Numbered from the stretch's first letter, positions 33,853 to 44,196 are shown. The stretch is 64,000 nt of DNA from Gracilaria gracilis (GCA_030374805.1 JARGSG010000011.1:248001-312000); one strand, 5' to 3'. Translations and numbers: made by a program. Notes: generated from the letters alone by a model not told the origin.

Positions 33853-35889
33853 ATGCGCGCGCGGCAACCCGCCGCGCCGCCGTTGCGCTTCGTGCCGTTG
33901 CGCTTCGTGCCGTTGCGCTTCGCGCCGTTGCGCTTCGCGCCGTTGCGCTTCGCGCCGTTGCGCTTCGCGCCGTTGCGCTTCGCGCCGTTGCGCTTCGCGC
34001 CGTTGCGCTTCGCGCCATGCGCGCTGCTGCCGCTGCTGCTGCTGCTGCTGCTGCTGCAGCTGCTGCTGGCCGGCGCGGCGCGCGGCGACATGAACGCGCG
34101 CCCATGCGGCGCGCACGACGCGCGGCGACAGACGGCGCGGCTGCTAGCCGACTTTGACCACGCGTACCTCAACTACAAGCGGCACGCGCAGTCGCACGAC
34201 GAGCTGCGGCCCATTTCGTGCCGCGGCGCCGACACGTTCGGCGGGCTCAACGTCACGCTGGTGGACACGCTGGACACGCACTTCGTGCTAGGCCGCTACC
34301 ACGACTTTGTGTCCGCCGCCAAGCACGTCGCCGCGCACCACCACTTCGACGTCAACGCCACCGTGTCCGTGTTCGAGACCACCATCCGCGTGCTGGGCGC
34401 GCTCATCTCCGCGCACCAGCTGCTCGTAGAGCCCGTGCCGGAGGCCGCCTTTGTGCCGCTGTTGCTGTGGCCCACTTATGACGACGCGCTGCTTTACCTT
34501 GCCGTGCAGCTGGCGGACCGTCTGTTGCCGGCTTTCGACACGCCTACCCGCATTCCGTTCGGCTCCGTTCATCTGCAGAACGGCGTGCGTGTCAACGAGT
34601 CGCGCTCCGCGAGCACCGCCGCCGCAGGCTCGCTGCTGCTGGAGTTTGGCACGCTGTCGCGACACACCCACACGCCGTACTATTATCAGCTTGCGTTTGA
34701 CGCCATGCATGCGCTGTATCAGCGCGCCGCGTGGACCGGCTTGGTGGGCAATCATATCAACATCTACACCGGCGAGTGGATCGCCACTGATTCGGGCGTA
34801 GGCGGACTCATCGACTCGTTTTACGAGTACATGCTCAAGGGCTATGTACTCTTCGGCGACCCGAGGCTGTTGGAGATGCATCAGAGCAGCTACAACTCCG
34901 TGTACAAGTACGTGCGCAAGAATCAGTGGTTTCTCAACGTTGACATGTGGACGGGGCAAACCGTGTCGACGTCGCAGTCCTCCCTGTCCGCCTTCTATCC
35001 TGGCTTGCAGGTGTTGCAGGGCCACATTCCGCACGCCATCGAGACTGTGCGCGCGCATTATAGCGTGTGGCGAAAGTATGGCTGTCTGCCGGAGGGCTAT
35101 GATGTGCAGCACGACGTGGTCACGCGCGGCCAGATCAACTATCCACTCCGCCCGGAATTGATCGAGAGTATGTTCTACCTGCACTGGGCCACAAAGGACC
35201 CCACTTGGGTGGCTGTTGCCGAATCTATGCTGCACAGTATTGAGCAGAACACCCGCGTCAAGTGTGGCTTTGCTCAGGTGCATGATGTCACCACCGGCCA
35301 GCTGGACGACTTGATGGACAGCTTTCTCATGAGCGAGACCTTCAAGTACATCTACCTCATCTTCCGCGGCGATGATCACTGGATACGAAGTGGTAGGTAT
35401 ATTCTTACGACTGAGGCACACCCGTTACGAATTCCGCTGCATAAAATGAACTTTACCACAACCACCACTACCGCCACCGCCACAACCACCACCTCAAGCG
35501 CACATTCTACGCTCCGTTATAAATGCCCACGTGCGCCAAGTGCGGAGCGACTGCTACCGTGCGGATATGGCATGCAAGGTACTGACTATCCTGTACTGGA
35601 CCCCGCGTCCATGAGGTCGGAGGACGTCTCGGACGACGTGAAGAAGCAAGTGCTTGAGCTGGTGGAAAGGCGCGGTGCTGCCGCGCTGCAGCTGGGAGAA
35701 GTGTTTTTGGATGAACGGAACGCGTACCGGTTGATGAGCCTGCGTGGCAATCGCGTCGTGTTCGCAAAGCTGGATGAAGACGAAAGGCGACGGGAGATGA
35801 CCCGGCTTTCGAATAGAGGCTGCTCCATTGTGCGCGCAGTTGACATTTTTGCTCATCAATGTGCATGGAAAGATCACTCATCAACGTAA
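33853..35889 (+). CDS. EDEM-like ER degradation-enhancing alpha-mannosidase (GH47)
   Basis: EDEM proteins act in the ER lumen on misfolded glycoproteins, trimming or recognising mannose so that they enter ERAD. The 678-residue protein from ATG 33853 contains GH47 landmarks: DTFGGLNVTLVDTLDTHFVLGR, FETTIRVLGALISAH, GVGGLIDSFYEYMLKGYVLFGD, YPLRPELIESMFYLHWAT, DSFLMSETFKYIYLIF and the closing TTEAHPL. The N-terminus is unusual: nine tandem LRFVP/LRFAP pentapeptides (residues 11-55), then a poly-leucine hydrophobic core and AGAARG, a signal-peptide-like end. After the GH47 domain come a Thr-rich linker and a C-terminal part of about 190 residues. There is no KDEL-type tail. It belongs to the GC-rich island. 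The family is secure; which EDEM paralogue is not. Confidence 0.93.
   Translation: MRARQPAAPPLRFVPLRFVPLRFAPLRFAPLRFAPLRFAPLRFAPLRFAPLRFAPCALLPLLLLLLLLQLLLAGAARGDMNARPCGAHDARRQTARLLADFDHAYLNYKRHAQSHDELRPISCRGADTFGGLNVTLVDTLDTHFVLGRYHDFVSAAKHVAAHHHFDVNATVSVFETTIRVLGALISAHQLLVEPVPEAAFVPLLLWPTYDDALLYLAVQLADRLLPAFDTPTRIPFGSVHLQNGVRVNESRSASTAAAGSLLLEFGTLSRHTHTPYYYQLAFDAMHALYQRAAWTGLVGNHINIYTGEWIATDSGVGGLIDSFYEYMLKGYVLFGDPRLLEMHQSSYNSVYKYVRKNQWFLNVDMWTGQTVSTSQSSLSAFYPGLQVLQGHIPHAIETVRAHYSVWRKYGCLPEGYDVQHDVVTRGQINYPLRPELIESMFYLHWATKDPTWVAVAESMLHSIEQNTRVKCGFAQVHDVTTGQLDDLMDSFLMSETFKYIYLIFRGDDHWIRSGRYILTTEAHPLRIPLHKMNFTTTTTTATATTTTSSAHSTLRYKCPRAPSAERLLPCGYGMQGTDYPVLDPASMRSEDVSDDVKKQVLELVERRGAAALQLGEVFLDERNAYRLMSLRGNRVVFAKLDEDERRREMTRLSNRGCSIVRAVDIFAHQCAWKDHSST
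33883..34017 (+). repeat. 15-bp coding minisatellite (nine LRF[VA]P units)
   Basis: Nine perfect or nearly perfect copies of a 15-bp unit (TTGCGCTTCGCGCCG, or CGTGCCG in the first two) encode the pentapeptide repeat in the EDEM-like N-terminus, ahead of the signal-peptide core. It is immediately followed by a CTG trinucleotide run (about 34026-34069) that encodes the poly-leucine of the signal peptide. Confidence 0.95.
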
Positions 35890-36550
35890 GAGCTGTCGGC
35901 TGTCGAGCACGCTTTCAACTGCACTCCGCTTTTTGAAACAGGTGCCCTTTCTGTCACCGTTGACGCGTTTTGTGGGTCTCTTGCACTCACACAGCTCATA
36001 TGAAGCATTTGTTTGCAGTCACGCCAACCGCCGCTGCGCCACGTGCGGGTGCGCAACAGCTGTGTCATCAAGCAAGCGTCATTCTTCGGTCGATATTTTT
36101 TCTTGCAGTTCGTTTGGCTTCACCTTTCAACAGTTGATGACGATGATGCTCGTACAAGGGCAACGTTCTACCCTTACAGCCGGGCGACGAGTGAAGCAAG
36201 TTGTTCCCAAATTAACAGTAGTCTAACTTACTACCTTGCCTTCGTACGTTGTCGCTACGATGAAGAGTCAACTTTGAATGTGATTGATACAAAAACTACG
36301 AAAAAGACCTTCTAGGTAAATGTCCTCGTCACTTTAGCTTTACTCAAACTCGTCGGCGACCAAGCATGTCGGTAATTGGCGTGTAACGCTTTCGATGGAA
36401 CAAGATTATTGTCAAAACTGGGCGCTAACCCAAATCCAGCGCAGCTAAATGTCCGCACCATCGAAATGAGGTACGCAGTGGATTCAAGTGTCCGAAAAAC
36501 TTTTGAGCTTCGTCACCAACACGTACATGATGTGCAGAATGGCGCGCCAT
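35890..36550. other. Intergenic stretch between convergent genes
   Basis: About 660 bp with no supported gene. Base composition falls from the GC-rich island back to the window's normal level just beyond the EDEM stop. Confidence 0.4.
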
Positions 36551-36847
36551 TTACATGTCTATTCCTTCCAGCAACTCGGCAGAAGCTTCAGGACTCATCA
36601 TCAGCTCTTCCTCTTCCACCATTTTTCCAGCGCGCACCATTCTTCTCACGACAAAGTCCAGTTTCCTGAGGATCATAAGCAAGTTACGTTCAATGATTTC
36701 CAAATCCGGTTCGGAAGAAATCTCGGGTAGTTCTTCCTCAGCAGACGCTTCCAGCACAACATCCATAGCACGAAGGGGGACGAACAGAGCGGCTAGAGCG
36801 AACAGAGCAAGGAAAAGCGTGGCAGGCACTCGGAAAAGGCGAGCCAT
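36551..36847 (-). CDS. Small secreted or lumenal protein, unidentified
   Basis: The protein has 98 residues from ATG 36847. A clear N-terminal signal peptide (MARLFRVPATLFLALFALAALFVPLRA) is followed by an acidic, helical chain of about 70 residues rich in Glu and Leu (EEELPEISSEPDLEIIERNLL, then MVEEEELMM), ending in EGIDM. There are no cysteines after the signal. I recognise no family. The strong signal peptide, clean ATG and biased composition argue that it is a real gene, and its upstream side has a GTATAAGAG element near 36906. It could be an extracellular or cell-wall protein, but no function can be assigned. Confidence 0.55.
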   Translation of the reverse strand: MARLFRVPATLFLALFALAALFVPLRAMDVVLEASAEEELPEISSEPDLEIIERNLLMILRKLDFVVRRMVRAGKMVEEEELMMSPEASAELLEGIDM

Positions 36848-37994
36848 TGTTATCAATTGTAGCTACCGGGAGCGGGGAGCGCACAGGATACCGTACAAGT
36901 GAGGTGTATAAGAGAGACGGCCGGCTGTTGGTTTACAAGCTACAGTCGAATTGACCGTATAAACACAAGCACGTCCCGTCAAGGATCCCGACAACGGACT
37001 GGTCATTCTGTTGAATTCCACTCTTGAAACTCATTGTTGAGTGGACCTACGCACGTTATGATGAACCGCGATGAATTTACCTTTCTGCAGCCACGATGTC
37101 AACAGGTACAACATCTCCATTTGCACCGGGCCTAGAATAGCCGCGTTGCGTACAGGCGCTTGCAGTTCTATCCCCGCTGTGCTAGCAATATGCAAGGGCT
37201 TGTACTATACAAGTTGTATACTGCTGCCAAAGCACTTGACGCCATGCGCATGTGGCCCGAATTCCGTTGTATAAGGCTTCCACAGAGGTGACATGACAGT
37301 TCGGGTTGAACCAACTGTTTCTTTCTCCAATTCTATGGCGTACTTTGCCTTCCAAGTCTATGAGCATCATTAGGAATGCAATTGCTGTAAACCTTTGTGC
37401 TATTGTATACCTTCTTATCTACAAAAGCTGTTCCACTCTTACTAGGAGCGTTAGTTGTACAGAAGACATATGTACTGTACAGCGTTAATGGTAAAGCCAT
37501 TTAAGTAACAATTGAAGAGGACAGGTGAAGAAGGCGATAATTGTTGGTAGCGAAACGCTTCTGCGGTGTAATACTCTCTTTGTACGGTGAGGGTAGCACG
37601 GCTATTGGTTTGTAGTTTGAGGGTACGGTATAGAAAGTGGGCGTCTCCTGAAAACAGAAAAACGCTTTCTGTTCACACCCAAATCGTCACGTTTGGTGTT
37701 GCTTCCGTGACTTGCGTCCCCGACTTCGCACGACGTGCGGAGACGTGCGAAGCGAGTAATACCGCCACGCAAACACTCGTTCGTCGTTGAAAACCTCTCC
37801 ATAAACGCATCGATGGCCGACCGAAACCAACACGAGCTCCCGCCATTGCTAGTCTTCTGACTTGAAGCGAAAGTGCAGCACGCTTCAAAACCCCGGCCCG
37901 TTCCGCAATACGTCCTTCCACAATGGTGCGTGCATCAAACGTCTGCATTTTCCATCATTTCCTGCTTTTCTAACAACCCGTTCCCCTCTTCGCG
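36848..37994. other. Divergent intergenic stretch
   Basis: About 1.15 kb between the small secreted-protein gene and the Myb/SANT-like gene. Only short frames are visible. The stretch 37200-37500 is AT-rich with short imperfect palindromes (for example around TTGTACTATACAAG at 37200). No RNA gene is recognised. Confidence 0.4.
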
Positions 37995-38942
37995 ATGAAC
38001 GAGCAAAACAAGAACAATACCTGTACCTTACCGATTCCGACGAGCACGACGCTAGAAACGGGTAACTCCGTACCTCTACATGTGGCAAGATCCATTTCAT
38101 GCCATCCCACGAATGGTCGACCGATTGCAAACAAAGGCATTCCTCACCGCTCTGTGTACCCCAACACGTCGCGCCCGTCCAAAAAGCAGAAAACGAGCAA
38201 GACACGAGGATGCAGCTTTACGAAAAGAGAGGTTGAGAGTTTGCTTGACGTTCTCGAATACGTGCTACCCATTGCACCGATAGAATGGGATATGGTTACC
38301 ACGAACCATCACAAGGTTTTCCCCTCTTACAAACGCACCCCTGAATCTCTTCGTCGGAAATTCGGCAGTCTGTATCGAACCAAGCTTCCCACAGGAGATA
38401 CGCATTGCCCTCCAGATGTGTCGCGAGCGAAAAAGATCAACGAAATGATCAAAGAGAAGGCCTATATTGGGAACGCGGATGAGGATTTGGGAATCGATTC
38501 AGTTCATAACGAACAGCATGAACCCGCTACGGACCTCGACGAAGTTCTGCAGGAGGAGAACAGCGACCATCAAAGCCCAGAGGATGAAGGTCCAAATGCG
38601 CAACCAACTACTGCGCTCACTACGACTACCGCTCTTCGTACCCATCGTTTAACGCACATGCATCGTAATAAACCTGATGGAAACCAAGATTTGGTCACCT
38701 TGTACGAGCTTTCGATTCTCGAGGGTCAGAAAGACAGAAAGGAACAACGAAAGCGGGAGGAGCTGCGCATAGCTCGCGAACGAGAGAGAGAACAGCGGGA
38801 GGCTCTTCGATTCGAACGTCTTCTTGAATCGGGACAGAAAAACCATGACAATATGATGAGCATGATGATGGTGTTACTTGGTGCTACTCGTGCATCGAAT
38901 GGTAGCCGCCGTAGTGATGCTCTTCAAGATGAAACCGAATGA
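37995..38942 (+). CDS. Myb/SANT-like domain protein (DUF6818-like), possibly transposon-derived
   Basis: The protein has 315 residues from ATG 37995. After a polar N-terminus, a Myb/SANT-like domain spans about residues 70-150: FTKREVESLLDVLEYVLPI, EWDMVTTNHH, TPESLRRKFGSLYRTKLPTGD and PPDVSRAKKINEMIKEKA. This arrangement (SLLDLxExxLP, xEWxxV, KRKFxxLxxxKxPTGDPxCPPxVxxAK) is the one I associate with the domain family DUF6818, expanded in oomycetes, some fungi and red algae and often close to mobile elements. An acidic stretch, a Thr-rich stretch and a long highly charged helix (about residues 245-285) follow. It probably binds DNA, as a transcription factor or domesticated transposon protein. 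A consensus GTAAGT donor just behind the stop (about 38968) hints at a 3'UTR intron. Confidence 0.7.
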   Translation: MNEQNKNNTCTLPIPTSTTLETGNSVPLHVARSISCHPTNGRPIANKGIPHRSVYPNTSRPSKKQKTSKTRGCSFTKREVESLLDVLEYVLPIAPIEWDMVTTNHHKVFPSYKRTPESLRRKFGSLYRTKLPTGDTHCPPDVSRAKKINEMIKEKAYIGNADEDLGIDSVHNEQHEPATDLDEVLQEENSDHQSPEDEGPNAQPTTALTTTTALRTHRLTHMHRNKPDGNQDLVTLYELSILEGQKDRKEQRKREELRIAREREREQREALRFERLLESGQKNHDNMMSMMMVLLGATRASNGSRRSDALQDETE

Positions 38943-39925
38943 GTGAGCAGGGAGTTGGCGTCGCAGGTAAGTGCCTGTGTAAACACCGTTCTTATCTGAT
39001 TTAACCCCACCATTCTTGTTCGAAGGTTAAACAAAAGGACTAAAGAGGTCAGATACATCTTCCGTTCTCCATGCGGTTCGTATCGCATTCTGGCCTCGAC
39101 TCGAGGAAAGCATGATTTAAACGCGCGCATACCCCACTCCGCACTTTGTCGGAGCGATGTAGCCTGTCTACCAATTTCAAGTACGGCCGCGTTAGCCGCT
39201 GTTACCGTTATATTTTGGCTAATCTTAAGTAAAAAGGGATACCTTCCTCTTGATGAACAGGCTGTATACTCTCGATGACTGAAGAAGAGAAGTGTAGGAG
39301 TTCTAGCAGGCAAAGCAATTGTCTCTCTCCAGAAGCACGAGAACGCCCATGAATTGTAATCCGTCCCCAAGAAAACCTAGCCATCTCCCAAAAAGGTCGA
39401 CATTGGCGGGAGGCTGCGTCTCAAGACAAGTTGACGCATAATGATGAGGAAGCCTTTGACGACTTGCTTGCAAGATGCTCACTGGTAAGCCAGCTTCGTT
39501 GCTTCCCTTCTTGGTGGAAATAAACGGAACTTGGCAGCAGTAGTTTCAAGCTTGCAAGTTCATTGCAGTGCGCTGCACTTCGAGCAAGGAATGATTTCGG
39601 TGAAAGCCACGGGAGTTGCTTTCACCTCGGGTGGCATCAGCAGTAGATACACGCGCGCAGCTTCTTCTTACAAAGAACCGAACAAAAAATTAATTTTGGA
39701 CTGCTGCTGCTGGACTGGACTATACAGTAGGACAGCGGTGGAATTGTGAAGCAGCTCGGCCCATCGCTGCGACGAGCGCAGCCCCGCAGGCATTTTGGCT
39801 TTCGCGGGAAAGCTCCGTCCAAAAGCAAACGGCAGTGCTCTTTTGCTCGCCAGTGTACATCACCTCCCCGTCGCCAGCGTCCAATCTCACCCTCATCTGC
39901 GACAAGCGCCGAGCGCCCACAAGAA
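38943..39925. other. Intergenic stretch with a possible orphan exon
   Basis: About 980 bp. A 56-codon open stretch without ATG (about 39350-39483), encoding for example RHWREAASQDKLTHNDEE and FDDLLARCSL and ending at CTG|GTAAGC, looks exon-like, but no partner exon could be linked to it in phase. It could be a remnant or part of a 3' untranslated exon of the Myb/SANT-like gene. The RPAIN frame is open from 39746 but has no ATG before 39926. Confidence 0.25.
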
Positions 39926-40576
39926 ATGGAAAGCCCTGACCGCGCCAAGCGCCCGTACAAATGGAGGCGAACGATGGCACCGCCAGAGGAATGGCGACAG
40001 CGATTGTTGAAACAATGCCTGGACAGAATCAAATCAGACCGAGAGAATGACCGTCACAATCGTCGCAAGCTTCGCATGCGCATCATTGAGGAGGAAGCGG
40101 CGCGTTTGAGACCGGAGGAAGAGTATCTATCAGATGATGAATTGGAAGCGCTTATCGCCGACTTGGAAGCCGTCATGGACGCTGAGCGAAGAGAGGCGGA
40201 AAGAAAGCTCCTTGAGGCTGAAGAAAAAATGATACAGGACTTTGAACGTCTTGGAAGGGAACAGGCACAGTTGGATACCGAACTCTTCGCCTTCCATGAA
40301 GAGAGTGATGCTGCTAATTCCGCTCAAGTGCTCTGTCCCGTTTGTGAACGTGGAAAGCTTCATGTTCGACAAGGTGTTATTTTCTGTCGTTGCGGCGTTC
40401 GAATAGATGGTGGGACGTACGATAATCTTACCAGCGAAATCGTGAAGCAACGGCTTGAGCAAGTGTTTGCGAACCATGCCAATTGTGGAAGCTCACCCAA
40501 GTTCGACGTTCGCAACAGCTTTGGGACCTTTCTTTGGGCCCATTGCTGTTGCGGGGAGGATCTCATTGTGTTATGA
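39926..40576 (+). CDS. RPAIN: RPA-interacting protein (RPAIN/RIP)
   Basis: RPAIN escorts replication protein A into the nucleus. The 216 residues from ATG 39926 match the family length. The N-terminal basic motif (RPYKWRR, then WRQRLLKQCLDRIK) is the RIP N-terminal domain. A central acidic coiled coil with a DDELEALIADLE-type patch follows, and the C-terminal zinc-binding domain has CPVCERG, FCRCG, an NHANC spacer and a final WAHCCCGEDLIVL. The cysteine spacing is that of the RIP C-terminal domain. The frame is open upstream to a GTG at 39746, but the homologous part starts at this ATG. There is no intron. Confident. Confidence 0.88.
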   Translation: MESPDRAKRPYKWRRTMAPPEEWRQRLLKQCLDRIKSDRENDRHNRRKLRMRIIEEEAARLRPEEEYLSDDELEALIADLEAVMDAERREAERKLLEAEEKMIQDFERLGREQAQLDTELFAFHEESDAANSAQVLCPVCERGKLHVRQGVIFCRCGVRIDGGTYDNLTSEIVKQRLEQVFANHANCGSSPKFDVRNSFGTFLWAHCCCGEDLIVL

Positions 40577-41834
40577 GTTCGTCTCAACAAATGTGCCATA
40601 GCGTATTCAACTATTTACTCCCATCATATAGAAAACGAAACAATTCATGAGCGATCATTTGGTTGTCTTAGAAGAGTGGTCGCTGCCTGTCTCACTAAGA
40701 TACCCTTCAAGAAGGTCAGCACTTCCTTCGACATCTAATTGCTCGTCCAACGCTCGCCGTAGGTTTTGGTAACGAAGCGAGCGACCTCACCACGCTTCCG
40801 CACGGCCTGTCACGGTAATCACGGGAACGGCACATGGTTGACGCTGTTAGCTCGTGCTGCACAACTCTGCCAGAAGCTTTTTCCACGAGAAAAGGCAATT
40901 GGCTGGCTTTTCTCGTGCTTCAGGGCCGCTGAGAAGATAATCGAACCCCCCTTGATATATGAATGCATCACCTCGTCCCACGTGCAGGTGAAGACCGCAG
41001 TTTCATTCCAGATATGTATATCATGCAACCTCTTTCCCCGGTTTCTTCTACCACACCTTCCTTCCAGAGCACTAAGCTCATCATCCGCAAGCTCGTGTAT
41101 CCATGCGCACCAAGTTAACTGTCTTCAAACTTGGTGGTCAATCAATGTCCGTCAACGACGACAACTCTTACTCCGGTCACAACTCCACTTAATGCATTCA
41201 TGACCCTGTCCATGGGAGTGTAAATGAGAGCCAGTCCAACGTCGGCCGCATCTTTCTCTATCACTATGGTGGAAAGCTGGTTATCCTTTTCATATTCATT
41301 GAAGGTGCAGAGTATTGCAAAGCTCCCTGTACTTAGGCCAGTGCTTATTTTTCATTTGTCTAATGAACTTGTTCAGAGCTTGAAACTCAGTGCTTGCACC
41401 TGCGCTTGCCTCATCGTATGCCTCTTTTACAGCAGTATGGACCGAATGCGGATCTCCGCTCCCACCGGCATAAAGAACTTGAGCCCTTCAGTGATTCTTA
41501 CACGATGAAGCTCTGTTATTGCGATTTCGAAACTGGATTCAGAAAGTATTTGATGGTAGTTTCGCTCAAAAGTATTTAGACTGCAGTATGCTGCATCGTA
41601 GAATGTCACAAGCCCGTTCTGTCGAAGAGGTATTGCTGTTGACTCACATCAGCATTGATACATGAGTTCCACGCCTCGCATGGCGCGTACGAATCTTGAG
41701 AATATGACCACGTTTAAGTGCAAGAAAGCACTTCAGATTCAAACGCACGTAGAGTTACAGTGTTCCATTGCTAACCCGATATCATCCATCGGCTCGAACC
41801 AATCCCGTTACTTGTGTGAAGCGCAGTGGTAGTT
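40577..41834. other. Intergenic stretch downstream of RPAIN
   Basis: About 1.26 kb without a supported gene. Frames are short and without domain signals on both strands. Confidence 0.4.
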
Positions 41835-42252
41835 CCTTCTCTTCTTCTTTATTATGGCCTGTCGCCCCTGATTCCGAGACGACAGGAGAATTACCCTACA
41901 GATAATCCTCTCTCTCAAAAAAGGCCAAAAGCTTCAGCGGCCATTGTCTTATCATCTCCACTAGCGACAAATCTTTCCTGTCTTCAACGGGTGGCAACTC
42001 ATTGCGACGCGTCGCGTTCGTCAAAGGACATCGAAACAACACGTGCTCCACGTCCTTTTTCACCGCAGTGCCACAATCGCATTGTTTCACCTTCTGTGGT
42101 AGTTCCGAATGGCCTGTCGCCAAAGGCAGTGTGGCATCATGACTTTGCCGTAAGCGGTTGGGACAAGATATGCCTTCGTTTCGCATGTTAACAGAGGAGT
42201 CGACTGGTACTTTTGTTCCATGTAAGACAGCCGTTTTTTTCGCACGCCACAT
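41835..42252 (-). mobile_element. LINE-type retrotransposon 3' end, copy A (5'-truncated)
   Basis: On the minus strand a coding remnant has the zinc-knuckle-like CDCGTAVKKDVEHVLFRCP typical of the C-terminus of non-LTR retrotransposon ORF2, then WPLKLLAFFEREDYL and a stop at 41896. The 3' untranslated part contains a stem (41858-41864 with 41880-41886) and ends in a GAAGAAGAGAAGG tail (plus strand 41835-41850). Everything upstream of about 42252, including the reverse transcriptase, is missing, as expected for incomplete target-primed reverse transcription. Four other copies in the window share its end. Confidence 0.75.
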
Positions 42253-42280
42253 GTGTATGCCGAAGGTATGTTTTCTTTAC

Positions 42281-42330
42281 CCTTCTTCTTCTTCTTAAGT
42301 GCGGTTTATTACTCCTTATTTCGAAACAAT
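42281..42330 (-). mobile_element. LINE 3' end, copy B (only the last ~50 bp)
   Basis: Read on the minus strand this is AGGAGTAATAAACC, then GCACTTAAGAAGAAG and a GAA tail. It is nearly identical to the last 40 bp of copy E (GGGGTAATAAACC, CACACTTAAGAAGAAG). It is severely 5'-truncated, with no coding part. Confidence 0.6.
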
Positions 42331-42823
42331 ACGAAGACCATACTCTTGACAGCGCAATGACAAATGTTTTTGAGACAGTACCCGAGTAATGCGTTGTCCA
42401 GTGCCAAGGTCTGTATACTCCTCTATATCACAGAATGCGATAAAGGGCATGCAAAGTGATTTTCCCGGGCGGTGGAACCCTTACTGAAGCTGATATTGTA
42501 ACGATTGAGATTTGTTTCGTGCGTTACAATGATGCTTCCGAGAGTTGTGACGGGATCTACAGAGGAAAGACTAGATATAAGAGGAATGGAAATAGGAGAG
42601 GAGCCACCAGTTTTGGTATTGGAGAATTAATGGAAGAGGATGACTGCCGAGAGCGCTGCTTGTCAGAGGATGGCAATGATAGCATTCTGCACAAGATGAA
42701 GATTTTCGACATTTCACTATTCATCATGCGAACTCGTCGATGGCTGTAGAGTGCAGCAGAGTGGCGGTTGACGGCATCCGGCAGCGATGTCACGCTTGTG
42801 CCGCACATTGAGAGGCTTGGAAT

Positions 42824-42920
42824 GGTCTTCTCCTTCTTTGCGGTGGGCCTGAGTTCGCTATTCCAAAACTCAGGGAGAACTACTCATCCAAGTAGTCCTC
42901 TCTTCAAAAGGCCAAGTTTA
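42824..42920 (-). mobile_element. LINE 3' end, copy C (5'-truncated)
   Basis: On the minus strand, GGCCTTTTGAAGAGAGGA parallels copy A at the end of the ORF. A TTCTCC and an 8-bp stem (42848-42855 with 42867-42874) around a GGAAT loop follow, then AAAGAAGGAGAAG. It has the same layout as copy A with diverged stem bases. The 5' limit is uncertain; diverged sequence may extend to about 43084. Confidence 0.6.
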
Positions 42921-44196
42921 CACCGTTGACAGTTGTTGACGTTATTATCGACAGCAGATGCGGTATCGTTCTGCGAAGAAGATATACGAAAACGGTTGGT
43001 TGGCGACGCGGTATCTATAAATATGTTTAGAGAGGGACAAGAGATCAAACTCGAAGGGGAATGAGGTCGGAAGTGAGATCTCACCGAAGAACAACGGCTT
43101 TGGCTCTTACAGACTTCCCTTGGTAAGGTAGAGTAATATAAAAGGCACAGAATTACCGCGTTGGGTGCATCTGTGCGATACAGGAGTGTACATCTTGTCT
43201 ACCATCCTCGTACTTCCAATATGCTCCGTTCGATGCTTTCTAGATTCTAGAACAGGAATAAGGTTAGACCATAACTTTGAAGTTTAGCTTCTCAAGAAGA
43301 AGAAGAAAAACATGCCAGGTGAGGGCTAGGAACGTTAACCCTTTCGCGCAGTGTACCAGAAAAGTATTCTAGTGTAGAAGGGGTAGCTAACGCCATACCG
43401 TTGCTAGCTGAGCTTCTGCAGGCTCTGAGAAGAACTTGATGGAAAACGCCTTTTGGTGTCCAAATCTACCTCAGTATGAGTCTAAGACTCATTTTCACGT
43501 TATACATAAGAATCTGGGAACTGTCCACGCTCCGCATGGCTAACTTGGCCCTTCGAAAGTGGATATCATACAGGTATCTAAACGCTACCGTCGCAGAAGT
43601 TATCGATGGATATCTGTAATGGCGTTATGGCGTTTCATGTTTGGTCTGTACCTTCGGTACCAATTGGTACTATCATTACCACCACTGTTACTTCCGCAGG
43701 AGCTCATGCATTAGCTCTACCCTTAGTTTTTAGCTTTCAGGGGGTGCATCGCTAGCTAAAGTTTACGTGTCCCGTTGGTACTACCAACTTGGTAGACATC
43801 GTGTACTGTAGATCATTGCGCTGTGTAATGCATTGCTGCGAGGGCCGGAAACGTACTGTAAGTGCGCCAGATGATGTGGCACATATCTCTGGAAAGCAGA
43901 TCATCTGCCAGAGGTGAATAACCACTGATGATTCACCATCGCGATAAATAAGGTTCATCCGCTACAACCGTACACTGCACTGCGCAATGGACGCTCACCT
44001 GATACAGTCAAAAAAGACGCAAAGCAACTTTCTCTGAAACTTACATAGTTAAAGGACCAGTTCACGTTCACTGCCCAGCTTTCTCGACCGCCTCCGTCAC
44101 CCACACATTGCTTCGAGATACGTTTCCACAGCCATAAGCCCGCCTGCGAAGACGACTGTCGTTCAACCGTCCCTGGTTTCGGAGAAAGCGTGCATC
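42921..44196. other. Intergenic stretch upstream of the two-TM protein gene
   Basis: About 1.3 kb. A GAAGAAGAAGAAAAAC string at about 43298-43313 resembles the LINE tails, but the sequence before it does not match the other copies. No gene is supported. Confidence 0.35.

Noticed and set aside
33756..34172. AKRNG/ATARS repeat proteins on the minus strand
   Set aside because: They are the complementary reading of the 15-bp coding minisatellite in the EDEM gene.
34288..35421. 377-codon minus-strand frame
   Set aside because: It is antisense to the conserved GH47 domain of the EDEM-like gene, with no recognisable protein motif.
42456..42749. 97-codon plus-strand frame
   Set aside because: It lies between LINE fragments, with no domain, signal peptide or splice evidence.
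43290..43315. A further LINE tail (GAAGAAGAAGAAAAAC)
   Set aside because: The preceding sequence matches neither of the two LINE 3' end types; it may be a simple repeat.
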